Shown here: positions 15,428 to 21,616 of the stretch, one piece after another
How the letters are laid out: the number at the start of each line of letters is the position of its first letter
Position numbering within the stretch: position 1 is the first letter of the stretch
Assembly: GCA_029937635.1 (NCBI GenBank)
Contig: JAPYPM010000007.1
Location: 1-21,616, forward strand
DNA length: 21,616 nucleotides
Origin: Nitrospinaceae bacterium
Lineage (GTDB): Bacteria; Nitrospinota; Nitrospinia; Nitrospinales; VA-1
Direction of reading: 5' to 3'
Program-made: the position numbers and the translations under genes
Notes under the pieces: model-generated
Told to the model about the DNA's origin: nothing
The model's database searches: none
Seen by the model: only the letters and a program-made list of their open reading frames with translations

Positions 15428-16582
15428 ATGTTTGTAAAAGAAAAAATAAAAAACCTAACAGTTACAGAATTTAATCTGATTGCCAACAAGAATCCGAGTG
15501 GGAGTTATGACCGGGTTACGAGGGAAGCCCTCATTCATATAATTCATAAACTAGAGACCAATTATGAAACGCATACTGACTTGGAACGAAAACTTTTCTA
15601 CAAGTTTAGAAAAACGAAATTCGAAGCCCTAGAAAAAAAGTCAAAACAGGTCAAACTAGAAGTCATGCGTTACCAACTGTCAAGTAATGCAAAACAATAT
15701 ATTAAGCTGGTAGCTTCAGCCAGCTTTATACTGGTGATAGCGGGATATATTGTATATGAATTTATTTTAGATAGGGATACCAGACAACAGGTTGATGTAG
15801 CTTTTAACGAACGCCTAAATAAAGCGGGGCTGATTTCTAAAAAGGGATTAGAAAAAATTCAACAGACCCTTCAGACGGCAACCCACAAATTAAAAGAAAC
15901 TTCTAAAGAAAACGATCAACTAAACCAAGTTGTTGAACAGATGATTCATAACAATAAAACTACCGAAAATCTGAAATACATTCTCAAGCAAATTTATAAT
16001 GATCCAAAAACAAAATATGTGAAAATGGGAAACATTAACATTATAAAGTATGGTGACAAAGAAATAGGGCGGTACAAGAATGATGCTAAGTTATGGTATG
16101 TTCTTGGTGTTGTGGAACAAGGTTTAATGCGTATTTTTTATAAAGATGAAGAAATTCTTCAGATAAGAGCTATATTTGGGCGTTCAGGTGAAGAGACCCC
16201 CGTGGGCAATTATTTGATTAAAAATCGTTCCTTCAAACCGACTTGGTATAAGAAAGAAAAAATCAATGGTCGCATAAAGGTTCGTGCTATTCCCTTTGGT
16301 GATCGAGATCATGAAATTGGGCACTGGTGGTTGGGGTTAAAAAAATTAGGGGATCCAGTGCCGGGAAGTTATGGTATCCATGGAGTAAACGCAGGTAAGG
16401 TGAACGAATTTTTTAAAAAGAATTTTGATTGGAGAAATGGGAGTGCTGGATGTCCAAATGTTCAAGAGTGGTATCTACACTTTCTTGGTAAGGTTTTGCC
16501 TACTGAAACTAAAGTCAATATAGTTTCTCAAGATAAGTGGGACAAAAGTATAGATCTCTCCGAAGCTGCTACTGCTGCTTGA
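15428..16582 (+). CDS. membrane-anchored L,D-transpeptidase (YkuD family)
   Basis: Predicted bitopic protein, 384 residues. Residues 1-91 are basic and helical, probably cytoplasmic. A transmembrane helix spans about 92-114 (YIKLVASASFILVIAGYIVY). Next comes a periplasmic coiled-coil-like stretch (about 120-185), then a YkuD domain: GRSGEETPVGNYLI, PTWYKKE, catalytic-type His318 in YGIHG and Cys342 in SAGCPN. YkuD enzymes make 3-3 crosslinks in peptidoglycan or attach proteins to it. The usual SHGC histidine is replaced by Ala341. The start is uncertain: ATG 15428 is chosen over TTG 15377 (17 more residues); neither has a clear Shine-Dalgarno. It follows the MinD-like ATPase by 140 nt. Confidence 0.82.
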   Translation: MFVKEKIKNLTVTEFNLIANKNPSGSYDRVTREALIHIIHKLETNYETHTDLERKLFYKFRKTKFEALEKKSKQVKLEVMRYQLSSNAKQYIKLVASASFILVIAGYIVYEFILDRDTRQQVDVAFNERLNKAGLISKKGLEKIQQTLQTATHKLKETSKENDQLNQVVEQMIHNNKTTENLKYILKQIYNDPKTKYVKMGNINIIKYGDKEIGRYKNDAKLWYVLGVVEQGLMRIFYKDEEILQIRAIFGRSGEETPVGNYLIKNRSFKPTWYKKEKINGRIKVRAIPFGDRDHEIGHWWLGLKKLGDPVPGSYGIHGVNAGKVNEFFKKNFDWRNGSAGCPNVQEWYLHFLGKVLPTETKVNIVSQDKWDKSIDLSEAATAA

Positions 16583-16613
16583 CTACTACCCGTATTTCCT
16601 TAAAAACTTCAGA

Positions 16614-16624
16614 CCCCGAAGGGG
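16614..16624 (+). promoter_or_regulatory. small hairpin holding the argH Shine-Dalgarno
   Basis: CCCC-GAA-GGGG lies 10 nt before the argH ATG. The GGGG arm and its flanking bases (AAGGGGA) are the ribosome-binding site, so folding would hide it. No T-run follows, so it is not a normal intrinsic terminator. Confidence 0.4.
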
Positions 16625-16634
16625 ATAGATCTCA

Positions 16635-18035
16635 ATGAAAAAGCCTTGGAGTGGCAGGTTTAAGAAACCCACAGATATTTTGATGGAAAAATTTTCTGCA
16701 TCAATTTCCTTTGATCGGAGATTATATGCTTATGACATTGCTGGGAGTATTGCTCATTGCCAGATGCTAGCAAAGTGCAAGATTATTACACAAACCGATT
16801 CGAAAAAAATAATAGGAGGTTTAAAGCGGATATTAAAGGAGTTTGAATCAGGAAAATTCGAATGCGATGATCGACTAGAAGATATTCACATGAATATAGA
16901 AACCCGCCTGACTAAACTAATAGGTGCTGTAGCAGGAAAGCTTCATACAGCACGGAGTCGTAACGATCAGGTGAACCTTGATATTCGACTATATTTAAGA
17001 GACGAGGGCGAAGAGATAGTGAGGGATATCACGGTCTTAGCTAAAACATTATTAGTATTGGCACGTAAACATACCGATACAATAATACCAGGATTTACTC
17101 ATATGCAACAAGCGCAACCTATTTTATTAGCCCATCATTTGCTAGCTTATATTGAAATGTTGCTTCGCGATCAAGAACGAATGGAAGATGCGTTGAAGCG
17201 GATCAATATTATGCCACTAGGTTCCGCGGCGTTGGCAGGAACAGGGTTTCCTATTGACAGAAAATATACGGCAAAACTGCTAAATTTTTCAGAAGTGTCA
17301 CACAACAGTATAGATGCAGTGAGCGATAGAGATTTTGCCATTGAATTTTGCTCCACAATAGCGATACTCATGATGCATTTAAGCCGTTTTTGTGAAGAAA
17401 TTGTATTGTGGTGTTCCAGTGAATTTGATTGGCTAGAGTTATCAGATTCTTACACTACAGGTAGTAGTATAATGCCACAAAAGAAAAACCCTGACGCCGC
17501 GGAGTTAATCCGCGGAAAGTCAGGTCGCGTTTACGGCAACTTGGTAACATTACTGACACTAATGAAGTCTTTACCCTTATCTTATAATAAGGATTTACAG
17601 GAGGATAAAGAACCAATTTTTGATACTGTAGACACATCTAAAATGTCACTATCAATATTTAATGGAATGATAAAATCGGCACGGTTTAAGAAAATACCAT
17701 TAAATCGGATAGATATTTTAGGGTTTCTGACGGCGACTGATATGGCAGATTATTTGGCTGAAAAAGGCGTACCTTTCCGTATGGCCCATGAGATAACAGG
17801 GCAAACGGTAGCGCATTGTATTGAGAGTGGGAAAAACCTCCAAACTATAACATTAAAAGAGTTAAAAGATATTTCAGCGTATTTCGAAAAAGACGTTTTT
17901 GAGCATATTAAACTAGAAAATTCGGTGCAAAAGAAAAATGTATATGGTGGTACCGCTAAAAAACAGGTTTTAGTTCAAATCGCTAGGATTGATAAAAAAT
18001 TAAGAAACAAGCCCAAGCTAAGTCACTCAAAATAA
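16635..18035 (+). CDS. argH: argininosuccinate lyase
   Basis: Last enzyme of arginine synthesis: splits argininosuccinate into arginine and fumarate. 466 residues, the family norm. It belongs to the fumarase/aspartase superfamily, with the N-terminal PWSGRFKKPTDILMEKFSASI start, ARSRNDQV at 106-113, GFTHMQQAQP with H156, and the flexible signature loop GSSIMPQKKNP at 276-286 carrying the catalytic serine. The C-terminal YGGTAKKQVLVQI motif is also present. The start codon is fixed by the conserved N-terminus and a strong AAGGGGA upstream, which lies in a short hairpin. A small lipoprotein gene follows 34 nt later. The ArgA-like acetyltransferase gene further on suggests a loose arginine-related neighbourhood. 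Confidence 0.97.
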   Translation: MKKPWSGRFKKPTDILMEKFSASISFDRRLYAYDIAGSIAHCQMLAKCKIITQTDSKKIIGGLKRILKEFESGKFECDDRLEDIHMNIETRLTKLIGAVAGKLHTARSRNDQVNLDIRLYLRDEGEEIVRDITVLAKTLLVLARKHTDTIIPGFTHMQQAQPILLAHHLLAYIEMLLRDQERMEDALKRINIMPLGSAALAGTGFPIDRKYTAKLLNFSEVSHNSIDAVSDRDFAIEFCSTIAILMMHLSRFCEEIVLWCSSEFDWLELSDSYTTGSSIMPQKKNPDAAELIRGKSGRVYGNLVTLLTLMKSLPLSYNKDLQEDKEPIFDTVDTSKMSLSIFNGMIKSARFKKIPLNRIDILGFLTATDMADYLAEKGVPFRMAHEITGQTVAHCIESGKNLQTITLKELKDISAYFEKDVFEHIKLENSVQKKNVYGGTAKKQVLVQIARIDKKLRNKPKLSHSK

Positions 18036-18069
18036 TTACTGCAATTAAAGGTGAAAGATATAAAAGTTA

Positions 18070-18198
18070 ATGAGTAGAATTTCTTGTAGATGGATAATTC
18101 TTTTGGTAATTTTTATAGGTATTACCGCCTGTGGCATCAAAGGTCCACCTCTCGCACCCAATGACGAATCCTCACCGTCAAAAACTATCCAAGGCTAA
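18070..18198 (+). CDS. lptM: LptM-like small lipoprotein
   Basis: A 42-residue reading frame. It encodes a basic start (R3, R7), a hydrophobic stretch WIILLVIFIGIT, lipobox I18-T19-A20-C21, then GIKGPPLAPND and a short polar tail. The CGxKGPPxxP signature right after the lipidated cysteine is that of LptM (YifL), a small outer-membrane lipoprotein that in E. coli helps LptD mature. The family is usually found next to argH, lysA, dapF or DUF484 genes. Here argH is upstream and DUF484 downstream, supporting the call. The ATG at 18070 lies in AT-rich sequence with only a weak GTGAAAG-like purine stretch further upstream. Mature length is only about 22 residues, short but within the family's style. 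Confidence 0.85.
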   Translation: MSRISCRWIILLVIFIGITACGIKGPPLAPNDESSPSKTIQG

Positions 18199-18379
18199 GC
18201 ACCAATTTTAGGTAAACCCGAAAGAATATAAAACTAAAAATACTAGGTAAGCAATTGATTTAAATAGTGATAGATGTGATACTATATATAATTAAATTAC
18301 TTTATATCAAAATAAAGGATAGGATTACGCAACGCAATAAGTGTATTTCGTCCATTTTTTAATCGACAGGATTTGTAAT
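18199..18379 (+). promoter_or_regulatory. intergenic region with a candidate promoter before DUF484 gene
   Basis: AT-rich 181-nt gap. A plausible sigma-70 promoter is TTGATT (18255-18260), a 17-nt spacer, and GATACT (18278-18283), about 96 nt before the DUF484 start. Each hexamer has two mismatches to consensus. No remnant of lysA or dapF is visible. Confidence 0.35.
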
Positions 18380-19144
18380 ATGACCAAAGATGAAATAGCG
18401 GTGTACTTAAACGATCATCTTGAATTTTTTAACAACTATCCAGAACTACTTGACAAAATAAAATCGATTGATAATCAGGATATTCCTATTTGCAAGTCTA
18501 ATACATTGAGTATGTCTGGTCGGCTTATTAAAAGAGCAAAGGAAGACAAAGAAAAATTACAAAGTAAATTAGAATGGTTTGTTGAGGTTGCCCGTGCAAA
18601 TAAAGTAATCCATCAGCATCTTTTTGAAATAGAGCGTCTAATACTGAAAAGTACACAGCTTGATCAGATGGTTAAGCAACTTGGAGAAGCAATCACTTTA
18701 AGATTTAAAATACCTTATGCATTACTTTATCTTGTGGATGATGCTGATCACTACATGGAGCACAAGCTTGAAGAAAGATTTAGTAAAAAGCTTGACGGAT
18801 TGCTGACTTTTACAGATCGAATGACTATAAATATGTGGTTTAAAGGGGAGCGAAAACCTGTTCTTACTTCTGAAATTAAAACCGGCTCAAAGGTATTTGG
18901 AAAGGAATGGGAATTGAAAAATATTCAATCAGAATGTATTGTTCCCATAATTAACCGAGGAGATATTTGTGGTGCTATTGCTCTTGGAGCGACTAAGCCA
19001 CGTCATTTTCATAATGGGTTGCAGACCGAATATCTGGAACGCATGGCAGATAGGTTGGCTATCGCAATAGATAATATTTTGTTAATTGATCGGTTACAGA
19101 TAGAAAATTCTAATATTTCCAAGGATAAAAGGATATCTGCATAA
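18380..19144 (+). CDS. DUF484 family protein with GAF-like domain
   Basis: 254-residue cytoplasmic protein of the DUF484 family (YigA-like), function not established. The N-terminal segment IAVYLNDHLEFFNNYPELLDKIK (residues 6-28) is the family hallmark. A coiled-coil linker (about 50-75, RAKEDKEKLQSKLEWFVEVA) and a GAF-like domain follow (about 80-240: LILKSTQLDQMVKQLGEAI, IVPIINRGDICGAIALGATKP, LERMADRLAIAIDNILL). ATG 18380 is preferred, with AGGA 8 nt upstream; the longer frame from GTG 18341 adds 13 residues unlike the family. In other bacteria DUF484 genes sit beside dapF and xerC; here argH and lptM are the upstream neighbours and xerC is not seen. Confidence 0.88.
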   Translation: MTKDEIAVYLNDHLEFFNNYPELLDKIKSIDNQDIPICKSNTLSMSGRLIKRAKEDKEKLQSKLEWFVEVARANKVIHQHLFEIERLILKSTQLDQMVKQLGEAITLRFKIPYALLYLVDDADHYMEHKLEERFSKKLDGLLTFTDRMTINMWFKGERKPVLTSEIKTGSKVFGKEWELKNIQSECIVPIINRGDICGAIALGATKPRHFHNGLQTEYLERMADRLAIAIDNILLIDRLQIENSNISKDKRISA

Positions 19145-19197
19145 ATTATAATCTGAATTGACTAAGTTACAATTTTTTTAGATACTAATTAAAAACC

Positions 19198-19241
19198 CTC
19201 TTGAACCTGAGTTTCCCCAAAATCATTTTTTAGGTTGAGAG
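19198..19241 (+). terminator. imperfect hairpin after DUF484 gene
   Basis: CTCTTGAACCT (19198-19208) can pair imperfectly with AGGTTGAGAG (19232-19241) across a 23-nt loop. No T-run follows the stem, so termination is doubtful; it may be part of the next gene's leader. Confidence 0.25.
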
Positions 19242-19260
19242 TTTAGAAAGACAGGAAGTC

Positions 19261-19278
19261 GTTTTATTAAAATAAAAC
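19261..19278. repeat. AT-rich inverted repeat before the acetyltransferase gene
   Basis: GTTTTATTAAAATAAAAC is an inverted repeat with 8-bp arms, ending 10 nt before the ATG at 19289. It may be an operator (for example for an arginine-responsive repressor, though it does not match the E. coli ARG box) or a chance product of AT-rich DNA. Confidence 0.3.
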
Positions 19279-19288
19279 ACCTATAACT

Positions 19289-19798
19289 ATGATACGAAAA
19301 GCAAAAAATAAGGATGCGGAATCAATACATAACCTAATTTGTATTTTTTCTGAAACTGGAAATGTTTTGTTTCGTTCGCTTGATGAAATCAGTAAAAACA
19401 TATCTAGTTTTTGGGTCTATGAAAAAGATGATCAGGTTGTAGGGACCTATAGTCTGAAAAGGGGCTGGGGCCGATTGGTCGAATTGAGATCGTTAGTAGT
19501 GAACTCTCGATATTCGGGGCAGGGAATAGGTACAAAAATGATAGAAGCGAGTATTAAAGAAGCACTATCAACAGAGTGTGATGAGTTGTTTGTACTTACT
19601 TATGTAGTACCCATGTTTAAGACTATAGGATTCAGCACAGTAGATAAAGAAACACTTCCTCAAAAAGTCTGGAATGATTGCAACGCTTGTTTACATAAAG
19701 AAAACTGTAATGAAACAGCGATGATTATTTCACTTGCTTTTTTGCGACAAGCAGAACTTTTTCAGAGATCACCTAACGTTACAACAACTGCTACATAA
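19289..19798 (+). CDS. argA: GNAT acetyltransferase, probable short-form N-acetylglutamate synthase
   Basis: 169-residue single-domain GNAT protein. The acetyl-CoA loop is SRYSGQGIGTKMI at 73-85, preceded by the strand VELRSLVV. The segment ELFVLTYVVPMFKTIGF (99-115) and LPQKVWNDC with a cysteine cluster (C131, C134, C140: CNACLHKENC) then NETAMIISL match the short ArgA-like N-acetylglutamate synthases, which lack the amino-acid-kinase domain of E. coli ArgA. It would catalyse the first step of arginine synthesis, glutamate plus acetyl-CoA to N-acetylglutamate. argH two genes upstream fits this. The last 19 residues are a polar tail. No clear Shine-Dalgarno; a short inverted repeat lies just upstream. 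The exact substrate is inferred from family resemblance. Confidence 0.75.
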   Translation: MIRKAKNKDAESIHNLICIFSETGNVLFRSLDEISKNISSFWVYEKDDQVVGTYSLKRGWGRLVELRSLVVNSRYSGQGIGTKMIEASIKEALSTECDELFVLTYVVPMFKTIGFSTVDKETLPQKVWNDCNACLHKENCNETAMIISLAFLRQAELFQRSPNVTTTAT

Positions 19799-19838
19799 TT
19801 AATTTCTTTCCAGTAGTTTTCGTTCTTAAGCGAGTTGC

Positions 19839-19874
19839 AAAATTTGACGTTATAAATAATTAAGTCAAATTTTT
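19839..19874 (+). terminator. 10-bp inverted repeat with T-run after acetyltransferase gene
   Basis: AAAATTTGAC (19839-19848) is perfectly repeated in inverse at 19864-19873 across 15 nt, and the 3' arm runs into TTTTT (19870-19874). It could be an AT-rich intrinsic terminator for the acetyltransferase gene, or an operator in the 216-nt gap before the next gene. The rest of that gap (19875-20014) shows nothing I can name apart from a GGAGA ribosome-binding site at its end. Confidence 0.45.
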
Positions 19875-20014
19875 GTTAGCATGGAATAACTATGCGTAGA
19901 AACACACTAGTAAAGAGGTAATATTACTGAGTACACAAGAGTGGCAATTAAATTCAATTAGCCGTAACATTACAATCCGACAGCAAAGTAAATATTTTAA
20001 GGAGACTTTTTGAG

Positions 20015-20290
20015 ATGAACAGTATGTATAGCGGACTTTCAGGAATGTTAGACTCTGCAAATAAGTTACAGAATAGTGCTAATAAATTGGTTAGCCAGGG
20101 AAGAAACAAAGTTGCAGATGGTGATAATCGGAAAATCAGGCCGGACATAAATTTGACGGAAGATAAAAATGTTAATATATCAAAAGAAATGGTTAACCAG
20201 CTAATTGCTAAATCTGAATTTAAAGCAAACGTTAAAGTTGTTAAGATAGCTGATGAAAACATTGGAACGATTCTGGATATTAAATCATGA
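20015..20290 (+). CDS. mini flagellar rod/hook-like protein
   Basis: 91-residue protein that carries both ends of the axial-flagellar (FlgB/C/F/G/E) family and almost nothing between. Residues 5-30 (YSGLSGMLDSANKLQNSANKLVS) follow the N-terminal rod motif pattern SGLxxxxxxLxxxANNLAN. Residues 57-89 (ISKEMVNQLIAKSEFKANVKVVKIADENIGTILDI) follow the C-terminal motif EMVNLIxAQRAYEANxKVxxTADEMLGTLLDI closely. Full-length rod proteins are usually 130-260 residues. Similar short rod-like proteins are annotated in deltaproteobacteria as carrying a flagellar basal-body rod C-terminal domain; their role is unknown to me. GGAGA lies 11 nt upstream of the ATG. No other flagellar gene is in the window. 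Confidence 0.72.
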   Translation: MNSMYSGLSGMLDSANKLQNSANKLVSQGRNKVADGDNRKIRPDINLTEDKNVNISKEMVNQLIAKSEFKANVKVVKIADENIGTILDIKS

Positions 20291-20324
20291 ATAAAACCCT
20301 TGTGTATTTTAGAGGCGAGATCAC

Positions 20325-20576
20325 TTGAGTTATCATGCAACAGTAGAACAATTTTTTCTTTCCTTAAAAGGATCAGGATTAGCGCTCTCAGCTAACGATT
20401 ACCAGTTAATTGGCGAATGGGAAACGCGAAATGTCCCTGTTAAATTGATTTGCAGGGCTATAGAAAATGGTTATTATTGCTTTGAAGAACAAAGCAGTAG
20501 ACAAAGTAAAAAAATTTCTCTTATCAAGATTCAAAAATATATTGAGGAAGAGATACAGAAAGAAACATACAAATAA
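20325..20576 (+). CDS. small protein upstream of DnaC-like ATPase, possible replication partner
   Basis: 83-residue soluble protein that starts at TTG 20325, with GAGG 9 nt upstream and no internal Met. Its central stretch LALSANDYQLIGEWETRNVPVKLICRAIENGYY is helical and resembles small proteins I recall preceding DnaC-like ATPases in deltaproteobacteria-like genomes (pattern L-S-x-x-D-x-x-L-I-x-x-W-x-x-R-x-I-P-x-x-x-I-x-x-A-I). The C-terminal part is basic then acidic (RQSKKISLIKIQKYIEEEIQKE). No named domain is recognised. The gene is followed after 15 nt by the ATPase gene on the same strand, so the two are very likely an operon; a joint role in loading the replicative helicase is inference. 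Confidence 0.65.
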   Translation: MSYHATVEQFFLSLKGSGLALSANDYQLIGEWETRNVPVKLICRAIENGYYCFEEQSSRQSKKISLIKIQKYIEEEIQKETYK

Positions 20577-20591
20577 TGAGAAAAAATATCG

Positions 20592-21461
20592 ATGGTTGGT
20601 ACAAAAAATAATAATAACTGTCCCAAGTGTAGCGATCAAAAATATCATCTTTCAAACTATCAAGGAAAACTTCGGGCAATACTATGCTCCTGCTTTCTTT
20701 GTAAAGAATGTGATGGAGAAGGTCGAACGTTCCGTCAGAATGATAAGGGAATGGCTTATCTTGCCGATTGTAGTTTTTGTTCCCCATTAAGGAAACGGTT
20801 ACGATTACTTAATGACTCAGGTATTCCCGGAAAATTTTCCAACGTAACGCTTGAAAGTTACCAGCCAATTGGCTTACCAAATAAAAAAGCCTTTTCGAGA
20901 GCTAAAGATTTTTTAGAAGACTTTAATATAATTCCTAAAAAGCTTCGTCGGGGCCTCATTTTCATGGGGGGACCTGGTTTAGGGAAAACTCATTTGGTGG
21001 TTTCGATTTTAAAACAATTGATTCTGGAAGAAGGAGTTGAAGGAAAGTTCGTGGATTTTTTTCAATTACTCTCTGATATTCGCCATGGATATTCTCATGA
21101 TCAATCGGAAATGTCTTTGATTGAACCATATCTTAAGACGAATGTACTAGTTATTGATGAATTAGCTAAAGGAAGGAACAACGAGTGGGAGCAAACCATC
21201 TTGGATCAATTTATATCGTCCCGCTATAACGCAGCGGATAAGTTAACATTATTTACCACAAACTATTCTGATGATGATAAAACGCCGGCTGATTCAAATG
21301 AACAAATTACCTCTTTCCAAAAAAAGAGTCTAGAAGAAAAAGTGGGAGATCGTATTTATTCAAGATTATCCCAAATGTGTGATTTCGTAAAAATGGAGGG
21401 AGAAGACTATCGCACAAAAATTAAGCCTCCACCAAGGATGATTCGAAAAAAACATTCATAA
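20592..21461 (+). CDS. zinc-finger DnaC/IstB-like AAA+ ATPase (helicase loader-like)
   Basis: 289-residue AAA+ ATPase of the DnaC/IstB group. The N-terminal 65 residues hold eight cysteines (C10, C13, C32, C34, C37, C40, C60, C63) in CxxC-type pairs, suggesting two zinc sites. The ATPase core has Walker A GGPGLGKTH at 126-134, Walker B NVLVIDELAKG, sensor-like TLFTTNYSD and the arginine-containing GDRIYSRLSQMC segment. DnaC-type proteins load the DnaB helicase; IstB proteins help transposases. No transposase gene is adjacent and the partner is the small 83-residue protein, so a housekeeping loader is more likely. Start ATG 20592 has only a weak purine stretch upstream. The basic tail KPPPRMIRKKHS is unremarkable. 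Confidence 0.85.
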   Translation: MVGTKNNNNCPKCSDQKYHLSNYQGKLRAILCSCFLCKECDGEGRTFRQNDKGMAYLADCSFCSPLRKRLRLLNDSGIPGKFSNVTLESYQPIGLPNKKAFSRAKDFLEDFNIIPKKLRRGLIFMGGPGLGKTHLVVSILKQLILEEGVEGKFVDFFQLLSDIRHGYSHDQSEMSLIEPYLKTNVLVIDELAKGRNNEWEQTILDQFISSRYNAADKLTLFTTNYSDDDKTPADSNEQITSFQKKSLEEKVGDRIYSRLSQMCDFVKMEGEDYRTKIKPPPRMIRKKHS

Positions 21462-21520
21462 CACGGTTAGAATTTGATTGTTTTAACATGTATGTTTGTG
21501 CAAAATTTATTATCAGTCTA

Positions 21521-21546
21521 TTAAGAATCCCGCTCTGATTCCTTAA
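21521..21546 (+). terminator. possible hairpin downstream of DnaC-like gene
   Basis: TTAAGAATC pairs with GATTCCTTAA with one bulged base over a 7-nt loop, 60 nt after the ATPase stop. No clean T-run follows, so termination is only possible. The window ends about 70 nt later with no gene visible. Confidence 0.3.
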
Positions 21547-21616
21547 TGCTTCCAATTATATTTATTTAGTTTATTTTGGTGCGGGTTAATACTGTGGTTC
21601 TAATTCATCCTATTTA

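Noticed and set aside
19954..20340. 128-residue minus-strand frame opposite the rod-like gene
   Set aside because: It is antisense to a gene with clear family motifs and a good ribosome-binding site; its Leu/Phe-rich sequence is typical of a shadow frame.
20467..20790. 107-residue plus-strand frame spanning two genes
   Set aside because: It overlaps the 83-residue gene and the N-terminal zinc region of the DnaC-like gene in another frame; composition is low-complexity and no motif is seen.
20592..21461. DnaC-like ATPase as part of an IS21-type insertion sequence
   Set aside because: No istA transposase, no terminal inverted repeats and no target duplication are visible around it.
1..21616. 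CRISPR array or rRNA operon
   Set aside because: No regularly spaced repeats of 20-50 nt and no rRNA-like sequence were found on either strand.

Overview
The window looks like a replication-origin neighbourhood of an AT-rich, diderm (Gram-negative) bacterial chromosome. Supporting signs are lipobox proteins including an LptM-type protein, a GyrB with the Gram-negative-type C-terminal insertion, and the dnaA, gyrB, gyrA, rsmG, parA, parB and parS genes and sites together. The rsmG-parA-parB-bactofilin order, a short GNAT-type N-acetylglutamate synthase, a mini flagellar-rod-like protein and a DnaC-like loader preceded by a small partner suggest a deltaproteobacteria-like, SAR324 or Nitrospinota-type lineage. 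The sequence alone does not let me choose between them.

Layout. Positions 1-7714 are on the minus strand: a tRNA-Ser(UGA) cut by the window edge, a TPR lipoprotein, gyrA, gyrB and dnaA, reading dnaA-gyrB-gyrA-lipoprotein. dnaN and recF, which commonly sit between dnaA and gyrB, are absent here. The dnaA-gyrB gap holds five TAG triplets and a one-mismatch DnaA box. The dnaA-etfB gap is divergent and extremely AT-rich. Either could hold the origin or part of it.

From 7929 onward every gene is on the plus strand. First come etfB, a 67-residue single-membrane-segment protein, and etfA (electron transfer flavoprotein). An intrinsic-terminator-like hairpin and rsmG follow, then two perfect 16-bp palindromic parS sites and parA-parB-bactofilin (chromosome segregation and cytoskeleton). 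Next is rsmI, which abuts a 440-residue MinD/ParA-type ATPase with a large insertion, followed by a membrane-anchored L,D-transpeptidase.

The last third holds argH, a 42-residue LptM-like lipoprotein, a DUF484/GAF protein and an ArgA-like acetyltransferase, so two arginine-pathway genes lie close together. It ends with a mini rod/hook-like protein, an 83-residue protein and a zinc-finger DnaC/IstB-type ATPase that is probably a helicase loader.

The most interesting unexplained items are the insertion-bearing MinD-like ATPase beside a transpeptidase with a cytoplasmic N-terminal region, the small membrane protein between etfB and etfA, the TAG-repeat origin candidate, and the rod-like mini protein. 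No mobile element, CRISPR array or rRNA was seen. No gene-free stretch exceeds 300 bases.
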